From contig OY741270.1 of assembly GCA_963514095.1 (NCBI GenBank), positions 24,541,124-24,605,123 on the forward strand: 64,000 nt of DNA, read 5' to 3'. The position numbers were made by a program, and so were the translations under genes. The notes below the pieces were generated by a model. The model did no database searches, was not told the DNA's origin, and saw only the letters and a program-made list of their open reading frames with translations. Shown here one piece after another: positions 12,991 to 30,977 of this stretch. The DNA comes from Eutrigla gurnardus (taxonomy: Eukaryota; Chordata; Actinopteri; Perciformes; Triglidae). Every line of letters begins with the position of its first letter. The first letter of the stretch is position 1.

Positions 12991-13880
12991 AGGCAGCGGC
13001 GGAGAAACAGCAGCGCTAGCACTGCTTAATTAATCAACATCAAAAGACAGCATTAAAAATGAATGCAACCCGGAGCAACAGTTTGGCTAAAGTGAATTAT
13101 TCAGGCGTGGAGCTTACCCCGCTGCCCAACATTCTATTAGCAACTAAAATCTAGACTTTTTTTTTTCTCTCCTTGTGCCCCCATTTAGTCTCCGTTTGTA
13201 CCAAGTTTGCTGCTGAGGATCAATGACTGCTTTGCCAAGGGAGTTTTGGGCAAACAAGTCTCGCTCCACTTTTTCAGGCTCTTGTGTCTGAGCAGAATGC
13301 CATTAGTCTCACTGCTGACCACGGTTACGGCCCTTAGTTCCAAATTAAGGCTCTATTCCTTTTTCAATTAATTGTATTTCTAGGAAGTGGTTTTCAATTA
13401 AATGGAAAAGTTGCTGAACTCTAAGATGAGGAGATCTTTAACCCTAAGTGAAAATCCATTCTCTTTTTCCATGATTTAACCGTAATTTAAATATCTGCCC
13501 CATCACAGCGAATTAAAACGGAGATAATACACATTTTAATCATTTATTAAGCGCTGTGTACTGCTCGTCGTGTATCACGGCTCTTAAGGCCGGTTGCTCG
13601 TGGCATCCAAGCTTCCTCTGGTAGATTGTGCCCAAGCTCTCAATTAATGCAGCATCCTATTTAATAATATCAAAAAAATAGAGCCCAACTGAAAGTCTTC
13701 ACTCGCTTGTTGTACGCCTTCAGACAGCTAAAAACAGAACACAATTTAAATTTTACTCCCACCTCTTTGGGGGCAAAACAACAGTTGTATTTCATTGCAG
13801 CATAAAATGAAGTCATTAAAAAAATGTGAGACTTCAATGAAGGGTTGATGTACAGCTACAGCCACCGGGCCTTTAAACAT
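12991..13880. promoter_or_regulatory. Candidate conserved non-coding block (possible intronic enhancer)
   Basis: For about 890 bp there is no microsatellite, no recognised repeat and no coding frame. The block has many homeodomain-type ATTA/TAAT cores, for example CTTAATTAATCAAC at 13024, CAATTAATTG near 13365, CAATTAATGC near 13640 and TTTAATAATATC near 13660. Developmental genes such as ephrins often carry such elements in long first introns. This is inference from composition only. Confidence 0.25.
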
Positions 13881-14484
13881 GACCTTTAACCCCCCGGCGA
13901 CCAGCCAGAGGCAGCCTGTCGCAGTCTGGGCTCGCTTCCTGTTACGCCCTGGCCTGAAGCATCAAGGGGGTAGATGGAGATGTGGGTTCATCCTCATCAG
14001 AACCACAATTTGCAGTATCAGTGAAACCAAATGCAGCATTCCACTTGTTAATGTTTCATCAGGCCCGATCCTCGGCGTCGCGTCGCTGCAGGAGAGAGGC
14101 GACGGCGATGGACGGCATGACAGCCCGAAAAAAACCGAGAGGTTTGGGAAAGAAGTTCCCGCTCGGAGCGTTTCATGTTGTTTATCCTCACGTATGTGTG
14201 TTGATTTCACAAGACGGCAGCGCTGGAGAAGTTCTCACATTTACATGCTCTCATCTCTGCTCTGAAAATAGTCAAAGTAAAACACACTGTACTATGCAGA
14301 TGCATCAACACAGACGACGCATATAGCCACGCTGTGGGTTAAAGACACACACACAAACACACACACAGTACAATTTCTTTTGGAAATCTTTGCACCCCCC
14401 TGAACCAATCTCCTGGGACACACTTCAACAAAAAAAAAGGGAAAAAAGGAGACATCTGGAACAAGAGTCTGGGTCTGTGTCTAC

Positions 14485-14485
<1 letters not shown>
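13881..14485. other. Gene-free stretch
   Basis: Unique sequence, moderately G+C-rich around 14050-14170, followed by a short CA tract at 14346-14368. Open frames exist on both strands but none has a family resemblance or a matching set of splice sites. Confidence 0.4.

Positions 14486-14559
<74 letters not shown>
14486..14559. repeat. (GT)n microsatellite
   Basis: About 37 GT dinucleotides. A second cluster at about 14636-14720 mixes GT, GCGT and four ATGC units, so two arrays lie within 250 bp. Confidence 0.95.
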
Positions 14560-14561
<2 letters not shown>

Positions 14562-14739
14562 TCTGCTGTTTTACTCAGGAGTCGACAATATGAGTTCACC
14601 TTCTCCCCAGAGTGAAAAAGTGGAAGACCATGCTGGTGTGTGTGTGTGCGTGCTTGCGTGCGTGTGTGTGTGTGTGTGTGTGTGCATGCATGCATGCATG
14701 TGTGTGTGTGTGTGTGTGCGCGTGGTGAAAGGAAAGGCT

Positions 14740-16751
14740 GCAGGCTTTATGTGTGTGAGTGTGTTTCTTTCTTTCCTCCCTTAGCGAAGGCCTATTTCTA
14801 GATCGGTTTGAGGGTCAAGGTTTGGCCACCGGTGGAGAAAAGCTGTGTTCCCATTTAAAAGGGAGAAAAAAAAGCTTCCTCTTCACAATGAAAAGAAGCC
14901 TGAACACACATCACCCTCTTAAAGCCTTAACCCCTCTCCTGCCATCTATGTGCTCCACGCAGCACGGATCCTCCGATGCCAACGTGCCGTACCGCTAACA
15001 GATATAAAACAGCGAATCCTGCCTTCTGACCATTCAGTCATATAGTTTCCATTTCAATTCAAATGCATCTTGGTTTGGAAAAAGGCCAGAGGCCACTGAG
15101 CAAGTGTAATTGGTGTTGCAGTGATTTTTATTTTGTTCAGAGCTGTAACTGGTAACAGATCGAGGCTTCTCATGGCCGGTGTGCATGACATCACTGTTAA
15201 AACACAGCAGCTTATTGGTTGAATTCAGTCATTTTAATGGTGTTTTAGAGGCCCTTTTTAAATTCACTCATAGGCAAATAAATGGTCTGCATTCGTGTTA
15301 TCATCATACATCGTGTGTGTGATATTGGTTGAGCTACGTGTTCTTTATGAGCTGCGATGCCGTTCTTTGTGTTTAAATAGGGGAGGACCATAATTACTGC
15401 TTTGTGTCTTCACCATAGTGCAAATAAACTAATCTAGGTGATTAATTAATACCCCGTTTATAGAATCCAGTGTTGCAGGTGGGGAAGTCTATAATCAGCA
15501 TGCTTTATTCAAATCCATAGTTTGTCACCCGGATTAAGGTTTGAGCGCTTATGAAGTGAGAGTCATGATCACCGTGACACAGACTCACAGGTTAGCAGGC
15601 TTTATATCAATTACACTGTTATATATATATATAGAATATATGGATGTTGCCTCCCTGATCACGTGTAGGTTTCTCAGGGGAAGATTTGTCACTTTTAAGA
15701 ATGATACATAAGAATACTTTAAAGATGAGTATGGGGTGAAGAATAAGAATAAATAACCGTGTATTTTGCATCCGTGATTAATGCAAAAACAAAAGAGAAA
15801 AATAAAAAAAATAGCATCCTATGACATTTTCAGATCAATATATTTTGCACTCTGTGCTGCAGTCTTCTTGGATCCACTCTTCACCGATGCAAAAGACTTC
15901 TGGGTATTTCTTTAATATATGAATATATATGAGTTTTACTTGAGTTTCGGATTAGAATGTAAAAATGATTAACGCTTCCGGCAATTTCGTCATCTGTTTG
16001 GCACCAGATATAACCCATTTGGCAACACATGGGAGGCTGGTAGGAGAATGTGATAGGCGTATCCAAAACACACCTCTGTAAGCCGTACATGTGTCTTCAA
16101 TAGAAAGGTGTGTTGAGTTTCATTCACTTTGCCTTTTAGTGGTTGGTTTGTTTTAGGAACATGACAATGAATTTCATTTATTTTGTGGGTGAGATGCTGA
16201 GCAGCGCTGGTCTTAATGGGATGTATTTCCTGGCATTTGTTCAGCGAGAGTCCTGGATTTCAGCTCCAACTAAGATCCCTTCTTTCCATCCCAGAGCTGG
16301 CTGATGTGGCACGTTTCTTCCACAGTGTGTGTTGATGAATATGTGCTTGTGCGGTTCTCCTGCTTCAAAATGTTCTACTATATTGATCTCAGCCGTGTCG
16401 TCAGCTGTCGAACGCCAGCGTTTCAGAATGCCAAAGGGATTCGCAGCATCACAGATCCCCAATATGAATTTTAAGAGCTGGATCGGCTGCAGCCTACTTG
16501 GCTCGCCTGCTGCCATCGGGAAAAAAAGATTTTCACAACGTAAAGTCGGGGACTCGAGTTAGCAATTTGCATTGACTGGTGGTGATGGATGGGTCCCCAA
16601 AAAAAAAAACCCCATCACTGCAGGACATCTGTGAGAATGAGCTCTCTGCACACAACAGCAAGTTTGGATGAAAGACTTCTACCATCACAGCCGCCGTAGC
16701 TTCAGGCCAGGTTGAAATCAGAACCCAGATTGGCTAATGTTTATGGATTTC

Positions 16752-16754
<3 letters not shown>
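14740..16754. other. Gene-free stretch, mostly unique A+T-rich sequence
   Basis: No repeats other than short A or TA runs (15620-15640) and no exon-like frame. The stretch 15000-15560 is non-repetitive with several ATTA cores and is a weaker candidate for conserved non-coding sequence. Confidence 0.35.
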
Positions 16755-16813
<59 letters not shown>

Positions 16814-16828
16814 TAGTAGTAGTAGTAG
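16755..16828. repeat. (GT)n followed by (TAG)n compound microsatellite
   Basis: About 28 GT units run to 16811 and pass directly into six TAG units ending at 16828. A purine-rich tract, (GA)n at about 16970-16990, follows within 150 bp. Confidence 0.9.
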
Positions 16829-17129
16829 GTGGGGGCTCTCTGTGACTATTTGAAGGGGGGGGGAAGGAGCAAGACTGAGGAAGAGAGGAGCAGCGAGTCT
16901 CTGGAGTTGTTTTGGTCATGGTGCTTGAGCACTCTGATTAATGCTCATAGAGAGACACCAGATGGAGAGGGAGAGAGAGAGAGAGAGAGAGGGAGAGGAC
17001 TGGAAGGGGGGAGAAGGAAATTTGGGCAGAAGACGACCGTGGAAGGAGATGATCGGAGGGAGGGAGAGAGGAGGAGGTGGGGAGAAGAAAAAACAAAGAT
17101 TAGACTCAACACATGGAGATGATGAGAGA

Positions 17130-19002
<1,873 letters not shown>

Positions 19003-19123
19003 CTGTTTCTGTTTCTGTTTTTCATTTACTCGGAGGAGTGTGAGCATGCTTCCCTATGTGTCTTGGATTTGTTGACATGCAGATGCTCACTTGTGTGTCG
19101 ACACATGCGTGTGTGTGTGTGTG

Positions 19124-19161
<38 letters not shown>

Positions 19162-19681
19162 GTGTATCTTAATTGGACTCCATTCAAGTGTTTAATTACT
19201 CATTAGAGATGCTGCAAAGCAATCCATACACCAGCTTCCCCCCCGTTCGCTGCCTCCTGCCCTCTGCGACTCCCAACCCACAGAGGCTCAAACGCTTTGA
19301 CCCAAACTACATGGATTAGTTCACCTCGTCAATCTGGATCAACCCATCCATATGAGATGAGAATCCTTGAGCCGGGGGGGGGCACCACGCGGAGCGAGAC
19401 AGGCAGTTAATAAGTCAGTCAGTTTGACACACTTGTTCGTGTGAAAGATTAGATCAGTCACATGGCTGGCCTCGTTTTTCTCCACCAGTCAGTCATTCAG
19501 GTGGTCAGTTAATAAGCCCGATGGCCTTTCAGCAGGCCGAGTCAGTCCGTCACATCATCGTCTGTCAGCCTGTCAGCCTGTCAATCAGAAACCTGCTTCA
19601 CCCATTCTGGTGAGTAAGTCTGGGTTCTTTTATCGCAGCTTCACACTTGATGCTCGACAAGTAAAGATTAAACACAGTTCC

Positions 19682-20251
19682 TTAAAGGAGTCATCACCTG
19701 GTTTTATACGTATCCAGCCCCCCTTGGATCGCTTTGGATCAATTCGTAAAACTTATTAGAAAAAAAAAAAAAAATTTTAATCAAACATTGAGCTTGTTCT
19801 GACCCTTTTTCGTACCGCGATTTTATCACGCGAGATTACGCGCGAGGTTTTGACTGGTCCGGATGTGCATTGTATAATATGTAATGAGGCGCGCGTTGAT
19901 TCGCCGCAGGAAGGACAGAGCCGGGGGGGCTTGCCTGCATGCAGACTCCAAAACATAATGGGGGCGCTTCGGCGATTTCAGGTAGCGGACGGGGCGGGGT
20001 TGGGTGGTGAAAGAGGGGTGGGCTTATGCAAGTAGCCGCCACGGTGACGTCACCGAAGGCGCAGAATCAAAATCTCGTGCTTTAGGAATGCACACCCTTG
20101 TGTGCTATTCCTGTTCGGAAAAAGAGCAGAAGCGAAAAAAACGGCGCCACTTTCAAACTCCAGCCTTTCAGGCAAGTTTCAACTGAGGTCAAACACAGAT
20201 ATGCATGTTTTAACAAGAGAAATTGCGATTTCCAGGTGATGACTCCTTTAA
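19682..20251. mobile_element. TTAA-flanked MITE with 16-bp terminal inverted repeats
   Basis: The left end reads TTAA then AGGAGTCATCACCTGG at 19686-19701. The right end is the exact reverse complement, CCAGGTGATGACTCCT at 20232-20247, followed by TTAA at 20248. A TTAA target duplication is typical of piggyBac-type and Kolobok-type transposons. The 562-bp interior has no transposase frame. It is G+C-rich (19810-20150) compared with its flanks, with CGCGAG and GACGTCACCG words. It is a non-autonomous element. The superfamily cannot be settled from the ends alone. Confidence 0.75.
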
Positions 20252-21136
20252 AAAACACTTCCAGGATAAGGATACAGGATAACAATGAAGGTTGTAATGA
20301 TCAGTGTTTATCTGCCCACCACATATATATGAAGGACGCTAGGCTCTCTTACAATATATATTATAATATAAATATAGAATTACCATCATCAAGGTTTTAT
20401 TTTTGTATTTGACTGCATCCGTTTTATCTAGGTGTACGTTATGGAATAGGCAATTGATTGTATGGCAAAATAATTATTTTTTTTCATAAGAGTTTGAGCT
20501 GAAACAATAAAAGTATGGCCTTCTGTGGAGCCGTATTGGTGCAGAGAATGAGTTTAGAGGTCATGAATATGTAACGGAGCCAAACAACGAGGGGTTTGGT
20601 TTTTGCAGCTCGAGGACAGAGTTGTTATCCTGGCCAGACGTGGGCTGGATGTTTGTGGAAATACAACAAAGTCCCAAAGAAATGATTGAAAGAAGAGTTG
20701 TTTGTCTTCGCAAAAGTCATGTTGATTGACTTTGAATATGTGCTCCAATCCGTAAAGAACAAAGTCATTAATACATGATGACATCTAAAGAATGCATGAG
20801 TATTGATGGGATGAAACATAAATCAGCGCTTCTTTAAACATTGACTCGGCCGGTGACACAAATCCTTTCACGTCTTGTTGGAGAATCCCACCGGTGAGCT
20901 CGGACGCCAGCGTTAGTGGCGTGAGTGAACGTTGTGGATTCCAATACGCCGCCGTTCACGCCATCCAAGGTGCCGGCGCCGTCCTGCATCGCGGCGAGCG
21001 CCCTCAGAGAGCAAGCAGACTGATTTAGGCATATCACCCTGTCTGTCAGCTCTCATCTCGCCCGTCTCACTACCTCCTCCGGCTTGTCCATCCGTCAGTG
21101 GCTTTCTGTCTGGTTTTCTTCCCCGTCTCTACTCGG
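20252..21136. other. Gene-free stretch
   Basis: A+T-rich at 20300-20560, then mixed unique sequence. No exon or repeat family was recognised. Confidence 0.4.
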
Positions 21137-21434
21137 TCCGTGTTTTAGCTACCACATCACCAACGTGACAGTAACCCTTCCGTGTTTTAGCTACCACATC
21201 ACCAACGTGACAGTAACCCTTCCGTGTTTTAGCTACCACATCACCAACGTGACAGTAACCCTTCCGTGTTTTAGCTACCACATCACCAACGTGACAGTAA
21301 CCCTTCCGTGTTTTAGCTACCACATCACCAACGTGACAGTAACCCTTCCGTGTTTTAGCTACCACATCACCAACGTGACAGTAACCCTTCCGTGTTTTAG
21401 CTACCACATCACCAACGTGACAGTAACCCTTCCG
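21137..21434. repeat. Seven-copy 42-bp minisatellite, copies apparently identical
   Basis: The unit runs from TCCGTGTTTTAGCTACCACA to CAGTAACCCT and repeats seven times with a strict 42-bp period, ending in a partial copy before a G run. Because 42 is a multiple of three, both strands have an open frame with a 14-residue repeat (FSYHITNVTVTLPC on the + strand). There is no reason to think it is translated. Identity among copies implies very recent expansion or an assembly collapse/expansion artefact. Confidence 0.95.
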
Positions 21435-26887
<5,453 letters not shown>

Positions 26888-27180
26888 GTTCTGGCACGGC
26901 GAGTACCGGGTGGCGGTGAACATTAACGACTATCTGGACATCTACTGTCCTTTCTACGAGGGCCCGCCGTCCCACGGCCGCATGGAGCGCTACATCCTGT
27001 TCATGGTCAACCAGGAGGGCTACACTTCCTGCCAGCACCGGATGCGTGGCTTCAAGCGCTGGGAGTGCAACCGGCCCAGCGGGCCCGACGGACCCCTGCG
27101 CTTCTCCGAGAAGTTCCAGCTCTTCACGCCCTTCTCCCTGGGCTTCGAGTTCAGGCCCGGGCACGAGTACTACTACATCT
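26888..27180 (+). CDS. efna2: Ephrin-A exon 2: receptor-binding domain core
   Basis: The 293-nt exon starts after TGTCTTCAG and ends at CATCT before GTAGGT. Its first G completes a codon begun in exon 1 and its last T starts a Ser codon, so it carries 97 full codons. It encodes FWHGEYRV through GHEYYYI with three of the four conserved cysteines. Third-position G+C is high (GCGCTACATCCTG and similar), unlike the intron around it. A (GT)37 tract begins only 13 nt beyond the donor. Confidence 0.92.
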
Positions 27181-27188
27181 GTAGGTTA

Positions 27189-27270
<82 letters not shown>

Positions 27271-28720
27271 CGGTGCATGCTGTGTTTAGCGACACTCCCG
27301 TTCAATATGCATTTGTAAACAATATGTAAATATGCAATCAACTGAAGTTGATTGAGAGTGTTCTCAAACACGGCCCCCTACTCCCTCTCTCTCCCTCTCT
27401 CTCTCCCCCTCTCTCTCCCCCTCCCCCCCCTCTCTCTCCCCCCCTCTCTCTCTCTCCCTGTATTTCCCGATGCATCTGTCTGCTCCTGTCGGGACGGTAA
27501 GTGGTGTGCTCAGCAAAGTGGTAAAAATGTCACCAGGCGTAGTTTGTAATCATTTTGATATTAGCCGTATTGATGTTCCTCCTCACTTCAACCAGTGATG
27601 TATTAGTCTCACAGATGGGCCTCACCCCTGAGACGGAGTTAAGAAGCTATCATCCCCCCATCAGGAGCGGGACAAATAGTAGCTTCAAATTACTCTTAAA
27701 CGTTGTTAGAAGCTGCCAGATTGGTGGGATGGATTCACCGCATCCGGACTTGTTTCAGTGCAAGGTCACTGGTAATAAGGGAAAAGCACATTAAATTGAC
27801 TTTCAAAAGCTTCGCTGTCGATGTCCAAACTTTCTGGCGCCGTGCAGATTAAGTGAGAGCTGCGAGAGCCGGCTTGGCTCATGAAAACATTTGCCTGTTT
27901 GAATCCACGGACCAGATGGGAGAATATGTTGAGAGAGAGGGGGAAAAAAAGGATTATTCTGAGGGACGACAGTCATATTTCACAGAATCACAAGAGGTCA
28001 CTGATCGGGGGAAATGTATGCATGGGTTGTTTTTTTGAACAAACAGTTTATTCTGTCCTTTGTCTGGCAAGGACGGTCTGGAGCTGCCATGTGGTGAAGT
28101 GTGAAATGACTTTACAAAAGCAATCCTTTTGTCCTTTTATATTTCTCGCCGTAAGTTGTAATTTGATGACTTTCCTCGCCAGCCAATGAGTGATGTCATT
28201 AGTCCTATAGTTGACTCTAAAAGTCACACCGGCCCCGTCACGGTGTCATGATTCTACAGCAGCAGCTCCTCCTTATCTCCCCGCGTGGCAGAAAACCGAC
28301 CTTCACCTTTTAGCAGCAGGTGATGCATTCTCACCGTGACCATGTGATGCGGCTCCTCTGACATCACGTCCAGGTTGGCATATTTCTTGATGAGTTTTTC
28401 TGCCCGCGGGTGGAGATTCTGACCTTACAGTGATCTTCTCCTCGTTCAGACGGCCGGACGATCAGCTATATTGATTTTAATTCAATTCGTTGTTGCGTTA
28501 ATGTGTTCAGATTGTGTTTGAAACGCAGTATCTTGTAACGCTATCAGTGAAAACTGTGATTAGTGTGAAAATAAGATCATGGATCGTGATGTTATGAAGC
28601 GTTTCCTCCCCACTGTTACATGTTTTCATAAAAACACTTAGTGATGCAGTCTGTTGTCTCCACGGTCACAAAGACACAGCAGGCGAGAGTCAGAGAGCTG
28701 CTCCACACGCACACACGCAC

Positions 28721-28780
<60 letters not shown>

Positions 28781-29018
28781 CTTTGTTTCGGTCTCATGTA
28801 AGGACAGGGCCCCTCCACAGTTGTATAGTTGTTGATGATAGCATTGTGTTTCTGAGAGCCTTGAGTGGAATGTGTGCGTGTGCGTGTGTGTGTGTGTGTG
28901 TGGGTTGTAGGGGGGAGGGCTGGTTGTGGGGTCAGTTGTCAAGTGATTGTGAGGCCGTGAAAGGCCATGTCCATCATCTTGACTGACAACCAACACACAC
29001 ATTTTTGTCTCTCGCTGT

Positions 29019-29057
<39 letters not shown>

Positions 29058-29113
29058 CAATATGGATGTGAAACACAGGCTTTTGACATTTTTAGCGACC
29101 CAGCCCAACCCAG

Positions 29114-29169
<56 letters not shown>

Positions 29170-29809
29170 TGACATGTTGACAGCTCCGCTCCACCCCTTC
29201 CTTCTCCCAGCTGCCGTCTGATGAGGTTGAGTGATTTCCAATGGGAGCTGCTGATGGTGGATGTGCTGGGAAACAGAGGAGATGATAAAACCTTTACAAA
29301 AATGACAGAAAGTGCACATTTTTTTGGCGGCATGGAGGAAAGGAATCAGGGGGAGGGGGGAGTATATATCTTTGTAATTCTTGTCCTTTCTGCCTGAAAT
29401 GCTGCCGTTTGTCAGTGAAACAGTCGGGATGCTGAAACAAAGACGTACAACAGGAGAAACGGCTCGATATAAAGCCTTCGGCCCTCAGAAGGGACCTCGG
29501 TGCTCTCTCTCTGGCCGCTGTGAGGTGGGAGGTGAGTGATTTGAAGAAATGTGAAGCAGTGGAAGTGGGCAACGGGGAAGGCATGAAAGGGTAAAGGAGG
29601 TGAAGGGCAGAGAGGAGGAGGGAGGGAGGCGATGTGGAGCAGAGAGAGGGAGGAGAGGGCAGATGAAGGGTCAGATTTATTTCCTGTGTGCTGTGGATCT
29701 TAATGGCGGTCTCCTCCAGGGTCACTGTGGGCTCCGGCAAGGCGGACTTCCTCAAGGGAGAAGGCCACGAGGTCTTCACACACACGTCTGCAAACATGTG
29801 TGCACAGTG

Positions 29810-29841
<32 letters not shown>

Positions 29842-30937
29842 TCCATCTGCTTTAAGGTCACCAGCTCTATTTCACAGCAGCGAGGTGGGAATAAAAACCC
29901 TGCTTCAATTCAACTTACTTTGAAGTTGGAATCACAGTAACTTCTACATTTTTTAACATTAACATTTTCTCATCTTTTTGTTGGCCGTCAGCCAGCGGCT
30001 CACACAGTGGCTCGGCGGTTAGCTCCGTCGCCTCGCGGCTACAAGGCCCTGCGTCCGCGGGGAATCTGCATGGATTTCCTTCAGGTCGATTAGGAAGCTG
30101 GGATTTCCCTCAGGTGTGAGCGTGACTCAGTCCCAGTGTGCCGGCTGATCCCTGGCAGACTGGTTTACACTGCCTGGAGTGCTCCGGTGTTTACGGGAGC
30201 TCACGAGCTTAAAGGAGAACTTAAAAGGACGTAATATAAGAAACAACCCGACAGCTTGAAGCCATAAAACGTCATCAAGACAGAAACGGGCTGCATTAAT
30301 GACTGCATTAATGTCACGTTGGAACAAATGAGTGTTAGCTTGAATAATAAACATGTTCCTTTCTTACAACGCGAGGCTTGATTTACCACCCCGGCACGTT
30401 CCAGCTCGTTACAGTAACGTATGTGTTTTCTCTCTTAGGAAGGATGTGTGCACAGGGCTGCGTGTTCACGTTTCTGGCAAATCCTCCAGCATAATCATCT
30501 TTTGCTTTGTTGTTACCTTATTATTATGTATAGTGGCTGTTTCTCCCTGCCATCCCATAAATAGGTGGTGGCTTTAAGTAAGTGGGGTTAAATCAGGTGT
30601 GTGTGGTTTGTGTTGTGTCTACTCTATCTCAGGCTCAGATCTGACCTCCCATCATTCCTGAAGACATACATCTTTAAAAACACGGTTCCAGTCCAACCAC
30701 CATCTGATGATCAATGCTTTCTGAGGCAGATTCAACAGAAACTCAAGCCTTTATTCACTAAACTCACTACTAATATGAGAGCAATCAGCAGCACAAACCA
30801 CTTCATCTCTCAACTCATCTCCTCTTTCAATCTCTGCTTCTTCTTTTTTACAGCGTCTCCTCACCCTAACCATGTGGGGCGAGCGTGTCTAAAGCTGAAG
30901 GTGTATGTCAGACCTCCAGGTAAGTCACGCTCTAACT

Positions 30938-30977
<40 letters not shown>

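Larger units (their letters stand above)
27268..30853. other. Ephrin intron 2
   Basis: The intron carries a C/T-rich tract at 27375-27460, a GT tract at about 28880-28900, CA/GT clusters at about 28706-28778, 29021-29055 and 29114-29168, a GT tract at 29810-29838 and a degenerate SINE near 30003. The sequence 27540-28620 is mostly unique. No additional ephrin exon was seen. Confidence 0.6.

Noticed and set aside
12991..13020. Ephrin exon 1 in the G+C-rich spot near 12950-13020
   Set aside because: The spot has no signal-peptide-like frame, no YAVYWN-type motif and no donor in the required phase.
21137..21434. CRISPR-like regular repeat array
   Set aside because: The 42-bp units are directly adjacent with no unique spacers, and the genome is vertebrate. 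It is a minisatellite.
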